The notes below the pieces were generated by a model. The model was not told where the DNA came from. It worked only from the letters and a program-made list of their open reading frames with translations, and searched no databases. Of a stretch of 64,000 bases of DNA, positions 25,193 through 34,193 are shown piece after piece. Position 1 is the first letter of the stretch, and each line of letters begins with the position of its first letter. A program made the translations under genes and the position numbers. Location of the stretch: positions 1,438,001 through 1,502,000 of the forward strand of contig NZ_CP111085.1 of the NCBI RefSeq assembly GCF_026278345.1, in the 5' to 3' direction. This DNA is from Tellurirhabdus rosea. Lineage in GTDB: Bacteria > Bacteroidota > Bacteroidia > Cytophagales > Spirosomataceae.

Positions 25193-25226
25193 CAAAAAAG
25201 CCCCGCCGTCTCAGGACAGCGGGGCC
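25193..25226 (-). terminator. Terminator of the Prc protease gene
   Basis: The stem GCCCCGC (25200-25206) with GCGGGGC (25219-25225) has extra pairing inside, followed on the minus strand by a run of T (25193-25199). It lies 27 nt beyond the Prc stop codon. Confidence 0.85.
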
Positions 25227-25252
25227 GTAGTATTATTTCCCAAAAATGGGGA

Positions 25253-27352
25253 TCAGCGCTTCACCTGGCTGAACGATACGTAATCGGCCAGAATCCGGCC
25301 CGCCTCGTTCAGATAGATGTCTTTCTTCTCTTTTTTGGCTTTGGAAGCGTTTTCGTCCTCTTCCGTTTCCGGACTTCCGTTGGAAGCGACCAGTTCGCTG
25401 TTGGCACCGCCACTCTGACCAAGGGCTTTGCGCTTGCGCTCGGCCTCCTCGCGCTCCTTGCGGCGTTTTGCCTCCTGAAGCGAAACCACGGTGTTCTGAC
25501 GGGCCTTTTTGTAATCGGCCAGCAGTTCCACCTCACGCTTCAGTTCCGGCTCGGACTTCAGGCGCTGGTCGTACTTGCTGCGCAGTTTGGTCACCAGCGC
25601 GTCGTCCACATACCGGGTCGGCTCGTACCGGGTCGAAGCGATTTTGTCCCAGGGCAGGGCGCTCGGCTGCGAGCTTTCACCGAATTCTTCCGGGCTGAAA
25701 GCCGACGGCAGTTGAATGTCGGGCACCACGCCTTTGTGCTGGGTGCTGCTGCCGTTGATGCGGTAGAACTTCGCCAGCGTCAGTTTCAGTTGGCCTACTT
25801 TTTCGGGCTCTTTCGGCAGCCACTGGTTCAGGTCAACCATTGTCTGCACGGTTCCTTTTCCGAACGTCTGCGAACCGATCACCAGACCACGCTTGTAGTC
25901 CTGAATCGCCGCCGCAAAAATTTCGGAAGCCGAGGCGCTGAAACCGTTGACCAGCACCGCCATCGGGCCGTCGTAGAACACGGACGGGTCGGGGTCGGTC
26001 TGCACTTCGATGTCGCCAACTGCTTCGCGAACCTGCACCACCGGACCCCGCGAAATAAACAGGCCGGTCAGTTCGATGGCCTCCGTCAGGGAGCCGCCGC
26101 CATTGTCGCGCAGGTCGATCACTACGCCTTCCACTTTATCGGTTTTGAGTTCGTTGAGCAACCTTTTCACGTCGCCCGTCGTACTCACAAAGCCGTCTTC
26201 CCGCTTGCGGGCACCGTCGAAGTCACGGTAGAACATCGGGACGGTAATGACGCCGATTTTTGCCTTGCGGCCGTTTTCCGTTACTTCGATCACTTCCTTC
26301 TTGGCGCGCTGCTCTTCCAGCTTCACTTTTTCCCGAACGATTTTGATTTCCTTCGGCGGGGTGCCGGCCAGCGCGTCGGCCGGAACGATCTGCAGCCGAA
26401 CCGTCGTGCCTTTGGGTCCTTTGATGAGCTTCACGGCTTCATCGACCTGGTAGCCCACAATGTTCACCATGGGGCCATTGCCCTGGGCGACACCGACGAC
26501 CTTGTCTTCCTTACCGATCTGCTTGCTTTTGAACGCCGGGCCACCCGGAACGATGTCCACGATCTTGATGTATTCGCCATCTTCCCGCAGCACGGCCCCG
26601 ATGCCTTCCAGCGACTGGCTCATCTCCTGATTGAACCGGTCGGCAAACCGCGGCGACATGTAGTTGGTATGCGGGTCGAGCGATTCTGCAAAGGCGTTCA
26701 TGTACATCTGGAACACGTCTTCGCTCTTCACCCGCGACATGTAATACTTGTCGAGGTTTTTGTAGCGGTCGGTCAGCGTCCGGGTGGTCGACGAATCGGC
26801 TTTGCCCGCCAGCTTGAGTTCCAGAGCCTGATTTTTCAGGATTTTGCGCCAGAGGTCGTTCTGCTCCTCCTTGGTTTTCGGCCAGGTCGCTTTTTCCCGG
26901 TCGGTATTGAACGTTTCGTCTACCGAAAAGTCAAACGGCTTCTGAATCAGCTGTTTGATAAACTCGCTGCGTTCTTCGTAGCGTTTCCGGTACACGTTGA
27001 ACATTTCGTACGGGGCCGTGAGGTCACCGCTGTTCAGGTAATCGTCGATCTGGTACCGGTGCCGGTCGAAGGCCTGCACGTCGGAGGCCAGCAGATACGC
27101 CCGGTTGGGATCGAGTTCTTTCAGATAATTGTCAAAAACTACCGACGACAGGGAATCGTTGAGCCGCACCTTCCGGTAATGATAGGTCGTGAGCAGCTTA
27201 GTCACCAACGACTCCACTTTTTCTTGCGACATCGTAGGCTTCAGGTCGTCGGAACTCGGGACTGACAGGGACTGCGCTGTCATGCCCGCCTGCGACCCCG
27301 GCTGAAGGCCAAGCAACAGCACCGGGGCCAGCGTAATCAGGTACTTTCTCAT
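25253..27352 (-). CDS. prc: Carboxy-terminal (tail-specific) processing protease, S41 family
   Basis: This 699-residue protein has an N-terminal signal (YLITLAPVLLLGLQPGSQA) and is probably periplasmic. The long N-terminal helical region (about 30-240) is the Tsp/Prc N-terminal domain. A PDZ domain follows (SLEGIGAVLREDGEYIKIVD, GGPAFKSKQIGKEDKVVGV). The S41 core has VVIDLRDNGGGSLTEAIEL, then NGFSASASEIFAAAI with the catalytic Ser and FGKGTVQT with the catalytic Lys. The C-terminal region is a charged helical tail (DUF3340-like). It trims or degrades periplasmic and envelope proteins from the C-terminus. It lies upstream of no operon partner and is separated from the FKBP gene by an octad repeat. 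Confidence 0.92.
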   Translation of the reverse strand: MRKYLITLAPVLLLGLQPGSQAGMTAQSLSVPSSDDLKPTMSQEKVESLVTKLLTTYHYRKVRLNDSLSSVVFDNYLKELDPNRAYLLASDVQAFDRHRYQIDDYLNSGDLTAPYEMFNVYRKRYEERSEFIKQLIQKPFDFSVDETFNTDREKATWPKTKEEQNDLWRKILKNQALELKLAGKADSSTTRTLTDRYKNLDKYYMSRVKSEDVFQMYMNAFAESLDPHTNYMSPRFADRFNQEMSQSLEGIGAVLREDGEYIKIVDIVPGGPAFKSKQIGKEDKVVGVAQGNGPMVNIVGYQVDEAVKLIKGPKGTTVRLQIVPADALAGTPPKEIKIVREKVKLEEQRAKKEVIEVTENGRKAKIGVITVPMFYRDFDGARKREDGFVSTTGDVKRLLNELKTDKVEGVVIDLRDNGGGSLTEAIELTGLFISRGPVVQVREAVGDIEVQTDPDPSVFYDGPMAVLVNGFSASASEIFAAAIQDYKRGLVIGSQTFGKGTVQTMVDLNQWLPKEPEKVGQLKLTLAKFYRINGSSTQHKGVVPDIQLPSAFSPEEFGESSQPSALPWDKIASTRYEPTRYVDDALVTKLRSKYDQRLKSEPELKREVELLADYKKARQNTVVSLQEAKRRKEREEAERKRKALGQSGGANSELVASNGSPETEEDENASKAKKEKKDIYLNEAGRILADYVSFSQVKR

Positions 27353-27381
27353 AAGGCACCTATCGGGTTAAAAGTAAAATT

Positions 27382-27482
27382 CTGAATGATTGAAAGACTG
27401 AATGATTGATTGTCACACGCTCTGGTCGACAGGTTTCGCTGATTCCTCAACCTATCTATCAATCAATCATTCAATCGTCACT
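27382..27482. repeat. Octad-type inverted repeat between prc and the FKBP gene
   Basis: The left arm (27382-27412) is built of TGAATGAT/TGAAAGAC-like 8-nt units. The right arm (27455-27482) is complementary to TGACGAT, TGAATGAT, TGATTGAT, with a ~42-nt centre that contains TTTCGCTG. The FKBP stop codon TGA (27478-27480) is the outermost part of the right arm. Confidence 0.8.
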
Positions 27483-28242
27483 GTTTAACGATATCCAGTA
27501 ACTCAATGTCAAAAACCAGGGTAGCATTCGGACCGATGGGTCCGCCGGCACCCCGTTCGCCGTAGGCCAGATCCGCCGGAATAAACAGCTTCCATTTGGA
27601 GCCTACGGGCATCAGTTGCAGGGCTTCCTGCCAGCCCTGAATCACGCCGTTGACCGGAAACTCGATCGGCTCCCCGCGCTGGACGGAACTGTCGAACACC
27701 GTTCCGTCGATCAGCGTGCCGTGGTAGTGGGTTTTCACCTTGTCCGTCGCCGTCGGCTTCGGGCCGGTTCCTTCCTTCACGACCAGGTACTGGAGGCCGC
27801 TGGCAGTGGTCTGAACGCCCGGTTTCTTTTTATTCTCTTCCAGAAACTGATCGCCCGCCTTTTTGTTGGCGTCCGCCACTTCTTTCTGCGCGGCCATCTT
27901 TCCTTCGTTCTGTTTCTGCATGTAGGTCATCACCAGCGTCTGCATCTGCGCGTCCGACAGAACCGTCTTCTGCCCTTTCATGGCGTCGCCCATCCCGCGG
28001 GAAAGAGCTGCCAGATTTACTTTATCCAGGCCGTTCTGTTTCAGGCTCTGGGCCATGCTGACCCCGATGCTGTAACTGAGCGAATCCATGTTGGAGGCAA
28101 GCGAAACGCCGGTGGGTGCTGGGCGGGCGGCGGAAGCGGGTTTGGCCTTGGGACTAACGGGTTTCTTGGTTTGGGCCATCACCGGGCCGGTTGCAAAAAC
28201 AGCCGACAGCAAGCCGGCCAGCGTCAAACGAGTGAACTTCAT
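27478..28242 (-). CDS. FKBP-type peptidyl-prolyl isomerase
   Basis: The protein starts at the ATG giving MKFTRLTLAGLLSAVFATG, a signal peptide ending VMAQ (254 residues). It is followed by a Lys/Ala/Pro-rich linker and an FKBP N-terminal dimerisation helix region (SYSIGVSMAQSLKQNGLDKV, then LSDAQMQTLVMTYMQKQ). The C-terminal FKBP domain has GTGPKPTATDKVKTHYHGTL, FDSSVQRGEPIEF, GVIQGWQEALQLMP and AYGERGAGGPIGPNATLVF. It resembles FkpA/Mip-type periplasmic chaperones that speed cis-trans prolyl isomerisation. A longer in-frame start is not used because it would precede the signal peptide. It is a single gene, divergent from atpA. Confidence 0.9.
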   Translation of the reverse strand: MKFTRLTLAGLLSAVFATGPVMAQTKKPVSPKAKPASAARPAPTGVSLASNMDSLSYSIGVSMAQSLKQNGLDKVNLAALSRGMGDAMKGQKTVLSDAQMQTLVMTYMQKQNEGKMAAQKEVADANKKAGDQFLEENKKKPGVQTTASGLQYLVVKEGTGPKPTATDKVKTHYHGTLIDGTVFDSSVQRGEPIEFPVNGVIQGWQEALQLMPVGSKWKLFIPADLAYGERGAGGPIGPNATLVFDIELLDIVKQ

Positions 28243-28507
28243 GCGATACTTCAGGTAATCAGAATGATTTGTATTAATGAAACGTAAAACAGGCTGGCAA
28301 AAGTTTGGCATTTTGGAGCCTTTCTAAAACTATTTTGTGATAAAAGGTCGCTTTGTCCGCATGCGGTGTATCCGACGCCTGGATAAATTACGAAAAAAAG
28401 GCGGTGCCGACAAGAGCGCCGGAAGCAATTCGGCCGGGCCATCCTTCCCGGCACTCTTCCGGGTATCGGAAAAGTATAACATTTCCGCACGAAATTTCCT
28501 GACAATA

Positions 28508-28522
28508 GCTGTTTTAGTGAAA
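28508..28522. repeat. 15-mer shared by the upstream regions of hpf and atpA
   Basis: AGCTGTTTTAGTGAA occurs here, just upstream of the atpA -7 box, and at 8119-8133 upstream of hpf. Both are in promoter-like positions. A chance match of this length is not excluded in 64 kb. Confidence 0.35.
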
Positions 28523-28531
28523 TTTACTCCT

Positions 28532-28539
28532 TAACTTTG
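28532..28539 (+). promoter_or_regulatory. -7 box of atpA
   Basis: TAACTTTG followed by CGG is a textbook Bacteroidota TAnnTTTG element, 45 nt upstream of the atpA start. Together with the divergent gene upstream, it shows atpA has its own promoter here. Confidence 0.75.
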
Positions 28540-28583
28540 CGGCCGAAAATTCTTACAACTAACTAACGATTTCCATCCACTAT

Positions 28584-30161
28584 ATGGTATCAGTAAGACC
28601 TGACGAGGTTTCGGCCATACTCCGGGAACAGCTTTCAAATGCCAGAACCGAAGCCGAACTCGAAGAAGTCGGTACGGTGCTTCAAATCGGCGACGGTGTA
28701 GCCCGTATCTACGGACTTTCCAAAGTCCAGGCCGGTGAACTGCTCGTTTTTGAAAACGGTTTGCAGGGCCTGGCGCTGAACCTTGAAGAAGATAACGTAG
28801 GGGCCGTATTGCTCGGCGATTACTCTGACATTAAAGAAGGAGCCACGGTAAAACGTACCAACCAGATTGCGTACGTAAACGTTGGTGAAGGCATCCTGGG
28901 CCGTGTGGTGAACACGCTGGGTCAGCCCATCGACGGCCTGGGACCTGTTCAGGGTCAAACCTACGCCATGCCGCTGGAGCGCAAAGCACCGGGCGTTATT
29001 TTCCGCCAGCCGGTAACCGAGCCGCTGCAGACGGGTATCAAGGCCATCGACGCCATGATCCCCATCGGCCGGGGCCAGCGGGAACTGATCATTGGTGACC
29101 GTCAGACGGGTAAAACCGCCGTGGCGATTGACACCATCATCAACCAGAAGGAATTCTACGACAAAGGCCAGCCGGTTTACTGTATCTACGTAGCCTGCGG
29201 ACAGAAAGCTTCGACCATCAAGCAGGTGGAAGCAACGCTGCGCCGCGCTGGTGCGATGGATTACACGGTAATCGTAGCCGCCGGTGCCTCCGACCCCTCG
29301 CCGATGCAGTTCTTCGCACCCTTTACGGGCGCAGCCATCGGGGAGTACTTCCGCGACACGGGCCGTCCGGCGCTGGTCGTATACGATGACCTTTCGAAGC
29401 AGGCCGTAGCCTACCGCGAAGTATCGCTGCTGCTGCGCCGCCCGCCGGGCCGTGAGGCTTACCCGGGTGACGTATTCTACCTGCACAGCCGGTTGCTCGA
29501 ACGGGCCGCCAAAGTGATTAACAACGACGCCATCGCCGCGCAGATGAACGACCTGCCGGACAGCCTGAAGCCCATCGTGAAGGGCGGCGGCTCGCTGACG
29601 GCTCTGCCGATTATCGAAACGCAGGCCGGCGACGTATCGGCTTATATCCCGACGAACGTGATTTCGATCACCGACGGTCAGATCTTCCTGGAGTCGAACC
29701 TGTTCAACTCCGGTATCCGTCCGGCCATCAACGTGGGTATCTCGGTATCCCGCGTGGGTGGTAACGCCCAGATCAAGTCGATGAAGAAAGTAGCCGGTAC
29801 GCTGAAACTCGACCAGGCCCAGTTCCGCGAACTGGAAGCCTTCGCCAAGTTCGGCTCCGACCTTGACGCGACGACGAAGCTGACCATCGAACGGGGCCGC
29901 CGCAACCAGGAAATTCTGAAGCAGGCCCAGTACTCGCCGGTACCGGTCGAACAGCAAGTGGCTATCATCATCGCTTCGACGCAGGGCTTCCTCGATAAAG
30001 TGGCCGTCAACAAGGTAAAGCAGTTCGAAAACGAATTCGCAACCATCCTCGAGACGCAGCACCGCGACACGCTGGACCAACTCCGCGCCGGTAAGTACGA
30101 CGACAACCTCGTTGGCGTCATCCGTAAAGTGGCTACCGATCTGGCCGGCCGTTACGCTTAA
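28584..30161 (+). CDS. atpA: F1F0 ATP synthase subunit alpha
   Basis: This 525-residue protein has the N-terminal beta-barrel ([20 protein letters not shown]), then Walker [14 protein letters not shown] and the Walker B region [20 protein letters not shown]. The catalytic-site arginine loop is LEQ-like [18 protein letters not shown]. The alpha subunit forms the non-catalytic nucleotide sites of the F1 head. The gene begins [17 protein letters not shown]. The atpG gene follows after 91 nt. The genes for subunits a, b, c and delta are not upstream of it as in the common operon; instead a divergent FKBP gene lies there. Confidence 0.97.
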   Translation: MVSVRPDEVSAILREQLSNARTEAELEEVGTVLQIGDGVARIYGLSKVQAGELLVFENGLQGLALNLEEDNVGAVLLGDYSDIKEGATVKRTNQIAYVNVGEGILGRVVNTLGQPIDGLGPVQGQTYAMPLERKAPGVIFRQPVTEPLQTGIKAIDAMIPIGRGQRELIIGDRQTGKTAVAIDTIINQKEFYDKGQPVYCIYVACGQKASTIKQVEATLRRAGAMDYTVIVAAGASDPSPMQFFAPFTGAAIGEYFRDTGRPALVVYDDLSKQAVAYREVSLLLRRPPGREAYPGDVFYLHSRLLERAAKVINNDAIAAQMNDLPDSLKPIVKGGGSLTALPIIETQAGDVSAYIPTNVISITDGQIFLESNLFNSGIRPAINVGISVSRVGGNAQIKSMKKVAGTLKLDQAQFRELEAFAKFGSDLDATTKLTIERGRRNQEILKQAQYSPVPVEQQVAIIIASTQGFLDKVAVNKVKQFENEFATILETQHRDTLDQLRAGKYDDNLVGVIRKVATDLAGRYA

Positions 30162-30172
30162 TACAGTTTAGA

Positions 30173-30246
30173 GTTTTTTGTTTTCTGTTTTCCGTTGCTT
30201 CACCGAATGCCAACGGAAAACAGAAATCAGAAAACGCACAACTCTG
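30173..30246. repeat. Heptad inverted repeat in the atpA-atpG gap
   Basis: The left arm is GTTTTTT, GTTTTCT, GTTTTCC, GTTG (30173-30197). The right arm is complementary with a small offset (CAACGGAAAACAG from 30211). They are joined by a ~13-nt centre. The outer pairs AGAGTT/AACTCT extend the stem. It sits just before the atpG start codon at 30253 and could influence translation or processing of the joint transcript. Confidence 0.75.
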
Positions 30247-30252
30247 AAAGAT

Positions 30253-31137
30253 ATGCCCAGTCTAAAAGAAGTACGCAGCCGGATTACATCCGTCAACTCG
30301 ACGCAGCAGATTACCAAAGCCATGAAGATGGTGGCGGCGGCTAAACTGCGCCGGGCTCAGGACAATATCCTGCAAATGCGTCCGTACGCCCAGAAACTCA
30401 GCGAAATGCTCGGGACGGTTTCGGCCGGTGCCGAACTCGCCGGAGAAAGTCCGTACAAGCAGGTACGGGCAGCCGAGCGCATCCTGATTATCGTCGTTAC
30501 CTCCGACCGGGGTCTTTGCGGTGCTTTTAACACGAACGTGGTGAAGGCCGCCAGTACGCTGATTGCCGAACGGTATGCGGCGCAAAACCGGAAAGGCAAT
30601 GTCGAAATCCTGGCTCTTGGTAAAAAAGGCGGGGAGGCATTCCAGCGGCGCGGCTACAAAGTTCATACCCAGTTCATGGACGTGTTTACGGCCCTGAGCT
30701 TCAACTACGTGCGGCAGGCAGCCGAATTCGTCATGGGGGCCTTCCAGAACGGTCAGTTCGATACGGTGGAAGTGGTCTACAACGAATTTAAGAACGTGGC
30801 GACGCAGGTGCTCCGCACCGAGCAGTTCCTGCCGATCGTTTCAACGCCCGTTCAAACCGGCGCGAAGGCTTCCGCCGTCAACTACATCTTCGAACCTTCC
30901 GAAGAGGAAATCATTACGGATCTGATCCCGAAAACGCTGAAGATCCAGTTGTACAAGGCGGTTCTGGAATCCAACGCTTCCGAACACGGCGCCCGCATGA
31001 CCGCGATGGACAAGGCAACCGAGAACGCCGGCGATTTGCTGCGCGATCTTCGTCTGGTGTACAACCGGACCCGTCAGGCAGCCATCACCAAGGAAATTCT
31101 CGAAATCGTGGGAGGTGCCGAGGCACTCGCCAACTGA
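30253..31137 (+). CDS. atpG: F1F0 ATP synthase subunit gamma
   Basis: This 294-residue protein forms the rotating central stalk of F1. The start is the ATG of MPSLKEVRSRITSVNSTQQI, the family signature, continuing TKAMKMVAAAKLRRAQ. The C-terminus NRTRQAAITKEILEIVGGAEAL is the conserved coil end. A TTG 75 nt upstream is in frame but lies inside the repeat. It follows atpA on the same strand, and a strong terminator lies right after it. The operon fragment here is atpA-atpG only. Confidence 0.97.
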   Translation: MPSLKEVRSRITSVNSTQQITKAMKMVAAAKLRRAQDNILQMRPYAQKLSEMLGTVSAGAELAGESPYKQVRAAERILIIVVTSDRGLCGAFNTNVVKAASTLIAERYAAQNRKGNVEILALGKKGGEAFQRRGYKVHTQFMDVFTALSFNYVRQAAEFVMGAFQNGQFDTVEVVYNEFKNVATQVLRTEQFLPIVSTPVQTGAKASAVNYIFEPSEEEIITDLIPKTLKIQLYKAVLESNASEHGARMTAMDKATENAGDLLRDLRLVYNRTRQAAITKEILEIVGGAEALAN

Positions 31138-31161
31138 TAAGAACTCTTCCTGTTTCCATAC

Positions 31162-31193
31162 AACCCGCAACTTTCCCGGTTGCGGGTTTTTTA
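31162..31193 (+). terminator. Terminator after atpG
   Basis: Stem AACCCGCAAC (31162-31171) pairs with GTTGCGGGTT (31179-31188), followed by T-rich sequence. Confidence 0.88.
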
Positions 31194-31289
31194 TTTAAAA
31201 AAAATTTCGACTCCGGAAACTAAACGGAATTATTCAATGTATATACATCAAATGTCATTACAATATAACCGAAAAAACTCCTGACAATC

Positions 31290-31835
31290 ATGGAAACTTT
31301 ATCACCAGCCACTACCACCTGGGCCATCGACCCGACTCACTCCGAAATTCTGTTCAAAATCCGCCACCTGATGGTCTCCAACGTAACGGGCAACTTCAGC
31401 GCCTTCGAAGGAACGGTTGAAACCACCGGCGACGATTTTGAAAACGCGGTTGTTCGCTTCTCGGCCGACATTGCCAGCATCAGCACCAACATGGAGCAGC
31501 GCGACGCCCACCTCAAGTCCGCCGACTTCTTCGACGCCGAAAATCATCCGAAACTGACGTTCGTGTCTACCTCCATGAAGAAAGTGGACGACGACACTTA
31601 CGAAGTAACGGGTGACCTGAGCATCCGGGGCGTGACAAAATCCGTGAAGCTGAAAGCCGAATACGGCGGTCAGATGGTCGATTTTTACGGCAATACCAAA
31701 GCTGGTTTTGAAATCACCGGCAAGATCAACCGCAAGGAGTTCGGCCTGTCGTGGGACGCGGTGACCGAAGCCGGCGGCGTGGTGGTCAGCGATGAAGTGC
31801 GGCTGATTCTGAACGTACAGGTGGCCCGCCAGTAA
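31290..31835 (+). CDS. YceI-family lipid-binding protein
   Basis: This 181-residue protein has the YceI lipocalin-like beta-barrel fold. Landmarks are WAIDPTHSEILFKIRHLMVS, then VTGNFSAFEGTVE, HLKSADFFDAENHPKLTFVS, and a C-terminal IRGVTKSVKLKAEYGG plus INRKEFGLSWD. Family members bind polyisoprenoids or other amphipathic molecules and are often induced by osmotic or acid stress. There is no signal peptide at the chosen ATG, so it may be cytoplasmic here. It is a single gene with its own terminator. Confidence 0.9.
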   Translation: METLSPATTTWAIDPTHSEILFKIRHLMVSNVTGNFSAFEGTVETTGDDFENAVVRFSADIASISTNMEQRDAHLKSADFFDAENHPKLTFVSTSMKKVDDDTYEVTGDLSIRGVTKSVKLKAEYGGQMVDFYGNTKAGFEITGKINRKEFGLSWDAVTEAGGVVVSDEVRLILNVQVARQ

Positions 31836-31864
31836 GCGCCCAATTGATTAAGATTTTTTAACAG

Positions 31865-31895
31865 AAAAAGGCCGGGAAAGTACCCCGGCCTTTTT
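31865..31895 (+). terminator. Terminator after yceI-like gene
   Basis: Stem AAAAAGGCCGGG (31865-31876) pairs with CCCGGCCTTTTT (31884-31895). The ~240 nt that follow up to 32139 are AT-rich and hold no gene I can support. Presumably this is the promoter region of the DUF4136 lipoprotein gene. Confidence 0.88.
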
Positions 31896-32139
31896 CGTTG
31901 CCCGGCCTGAAACAGACGAAAAATTATTCCATTAAAGCATTGACTTACAATTATTTATGCTAGAAAAAATCTTTATGAATTATTCTGATTCCAACCCTTT
32001 GTTACCGAACTAAGTCCTTTGGTAAACCGTTATTCATACGAGGCATACTAACGGTGCTTCCGAAACCGTTAATCAGTTGGTTTTCGGGACCGGAAAGGCT
32101 GGTTCTAGGAGCCGTTTTAACCTTAACGCAACATCATCC

Positions 32140-32703
32140 ATGAAATTCAAAGGCATAATTGCAAGTCTGTTTATGGTGGGTCTGCTGGCGAGCTGTGCGC
32201 CGTCGGTAAACGTCAAGTATGACTACGACCCGAAAGTGAACATCCGGCAGTTCAGCACGTTCCGGATCGAAGCCGACCGCGTTCGGAATGCCGACCCCAT
32301 TGTGGGCAGCAACCTGAACCAGCGCCGGATTGCTGAAGAGATCGACAAATCGATGCGCGCTCATGGCTACAAGGCCGTGGAAGGCGATGCCGATCTGGTG
32401 ATCCGATTCTTCGCCGATTCAAAAGACCGTCAGCAAATCCAGTCGAACCCCGGTGCCTGGAACCCGTGGTGGGGCTGGGGCGGCGGCATGAACAATCAGG
32501 TCTATTCCCGCAACTACGAGGAGAACCGGATTGTGGTGAACGTCTACGACGCCCGCTCCAACGAAATCGTCTGGCAGGGCTGGGCGACGGGTCAGCTGAA
32601 CCAGCGCAAAGACAAGGAACGTGATGCGGCGTTCCGCTCGACGGTGAACAGCATTATGAAGCAGTTCCCGGAAAGCGCCGGTCAGGATTACGGCGTTCGC
32701 TAA
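32140..32703 (+). CDS. DUF4136-family lipoprotein
   Basis: This 187-residue protein starts at the ATG of MKFKGIIASLFMVGLLASC, a lipoprotein signal with lipobox L-L-A-S-C (C19). The mature part shows VNVKYDYDPKVNIRQFSTFR, then RIAEEIDKSMRAHGYKAVEG, DADLVIRFFADS and VVNVYDARSNEIVWQGWATG, the usual DUF4136 sequence of blocks. It is probably anchored to the outer or inner membrane on the periplasmic side. Function is unknown; the fold resembles lipid- or peptidoglycan-associated domains. A longer upstream in-frame start exists but would place the signal peptide internally. A terminator follows. Confidence 0.85.
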   Translation: MKFKGIIASLFMVGLLASCAPSVNVKYDYDPKVNIRQFSTFRIEADRVRNADPIVGSNLNQRRIAEEIDKSMRAHGYKAVEGDADLVIRFFADSKDRQQIQSNPGAWNPWWGWGGGMNNQVYSRNYEENRIVVNVYDARSNEIVWQGWATGQLNQRKDKERDAAFRSTVNSIMKQFPESAGQDYGVR

Positions 32704-32722
32704 TCGAACAGCAGTTTAGTAC

Positions 32723-32759
32723 AGCCACTTGCTCCCAACGGAGTGAGTGGCTTTTTTTT
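32723..32759 (+). terminator. Terminator after the DUF4136 gene
   Basis: An imperfect stem GCCACTTGCTCC with GGAGTGAGTGGC (32723-32751) is followed by eight T. Confidence 0.75.
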
Positions 32760-32763
32760 GCCC

Positions 32764-34107
32764 TCACTCCGGGGTGTTCAGAATCCAGCCCAGCAGGCCA
32801 TCCCGGCTGCGAACCAGCTGAAACCGCTCGAAAACGCCCAGCACTTCCACGGTGGTTCCGGAGTTTAGCTGATCGATCACGGCCGCCATCGGATGCGCCG
32901 CATCCCGCAGGGTGGTTGAAGCCGACAACGAGCGCCGCCGCAGCGGAATCCGTACGGGCTCCGTCTGGTTGCCCGAAACATAGCCCGTCCGTTCGTTGGG
33001 CAGCTGCACGCGCAGCCAGGCCGCCGTTCCGCCCACCACCCGCACCACGGCCGAACGGGGCAGGTCCAGCAGGGCCGCCGCTTCGCCGTTCGGTGCCTGC
33101 CGGATAACGGCCCGCGCGGCCGAAATCCGCATCGAATCGCCCAGCAGTTCCGGCTGTACGGGCGTCTGCCGCGCCGGGCCCAGGCCGCGCCGGACGTACG
33201 GCAACGGGTCTACCGCCCCCTCGTTGAATCGGTAAATGCCAAAATGCAGGTGCGGCGCGGTGGTCCGGGCATTGCCCGTATTGCCTACAAAGCCGACCGT
33301 ATCGCCGATCGCCACCCGCTGCCCTTCGCGGACGGCCTGGGCGTCGAGGTGGGCATAATACAGCGACTGGCTGCGTTTCATATCCGAAAGCCACACAACA
33401 TTGCCCCCGAGGTTGTTTACCCCAACGCCCGAAATCACCCCTTCGGTGGAAGCCACCACGGGCGTACCGCGCGGCGCAAAAATATCGATGCCTTCGTGCC
33501 GCCGCCGGCCGCCGTCGCGGGGAACGCCAAAATAACTGCTGATCGTCCGGCTGTCGCGGCCGACCACCGGAAAGCTCAGCACCGGCTCCCGCGTTATCGA
33601 AATGGTGTACCGACCGCTCCGCAGCAGTTCGGGCTGGATTCGGATCAGGTGCAGCCGGTTCCGGCGGATCTCCAGTTCCAGTTGATTGGTATCGGCTTTG
33701 GCCGACAGCAGCCGGTTGGGCGTTCCTTCCGAGGGTTGTTCGTTCAGTTCGAATACATCGATGAACACCCGGGCCGCTTCCATGCCCTGCACATCTACCC
33801 GGATGATGAACTTATCGCCCCGCTGTCCCCGCAGGCGATAGCCTACTGCAAAAGGCTTGTTGGCCGAAAAATAACCACTTTCCCGGTACGGCGCATTGAT
33901 GACCAGCGAATCCTGCAAGGCCCGGTTGCCCGCATTCAGCCAGTCGGTGCCCAGCGCGGTCCGCTCCAGACGGGCTTCCCGCAGAGACCGTGCATATTGT
34001 TCGTGCGGGGATGCAGCCTGAAAAAGTTTACCCGGTCCGGTGCCCGTACAGGCCACCAATCCCCATAAAAGCCCCGCAACAGCAGCCAAAGACAAGCGCA
34101 TCATCAT
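32764..34107 (-). CDS. M23 peptidase lipoprotein with SH3-like domain
   Basis: This 447-residue protein has an N-terminal lipoprotein signal MRLSLAAVAGLLWGLVAC (lipobox VAC, C20 counted from the first Met). The LytM/M23 catalytic domain carries the zinc residues in HEGIDIFAPRGTPVVA and the HxH motif in APHLHFGIYRF. The C-terminal region (about 330-447) looks like SH3-type repeats. M23 enzymes cut peptidoglycan cross-links, and this one is probably an envelope lipoprotein that remodels the wall. Two of the first three codons are Met, so the exact start may be a codon or two later. It converges on the DUF4136 gene with little space. Confidence 0.85.
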   Translation of the reverse strand: MMMRLSLAAVAGLLWGLVACTGTGPGKLFQAASPHEQYARSLREARLERTALGTDWLNAGNRALQDSLVINAPYRESGYFSANKPFAVGYRLRGQRGDKFIIRVDVQGMEAARVFIDVFELNEQPSEGTPNRLLSAKADTNQLELEIRRNRLHLIRIQPELLRSGRYTISITREPVLSFPVVGRDSRTISSYFGVPRDGGRRRHEGIDIFAPRGTPVVASTEGVISGVGVNNLGGNVVWLSDMKRSQSLYYAHLDAQAVREGQRVAIGDTVGFVGNTGNARTTAPHLHFGIYRFNEGAVDPLPYVRRGLGPARQTPVQPELLGDSMRISAARAVIRQAPNGEAAALLDLPRSAVVRVVGGTAAWLRVQLPNERTGYVSGNQTEPVRIPLRRRSLSASTTLRDAAHPMAAVIDQLNSGTTVEVLGVFERFQLVRSRDGLLGWILNTPE

Positions 34108-34193
34108 AAACCAAGCTTCTTATACCTGATTTTAACTAAATATTCTTTTATTGGTTTATTGAACCCAGGCGACAATCCTGGTTACGATCGCGT

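Noticed and set aside
25184-27265. 693-codon open frame on the plus strand opposite the Prc protease gene
   Set aside because: It is antisense to a clear S41 protease with all motifs. The translation is low-complexity with no recognisable domain, typical of an opposite-strand shadow in a GC-rich gene.
28635-30080. 481-codon open frame opposite atpA
   Set aside because: atpA is certain on the other strand and the antisense translation has no family features.
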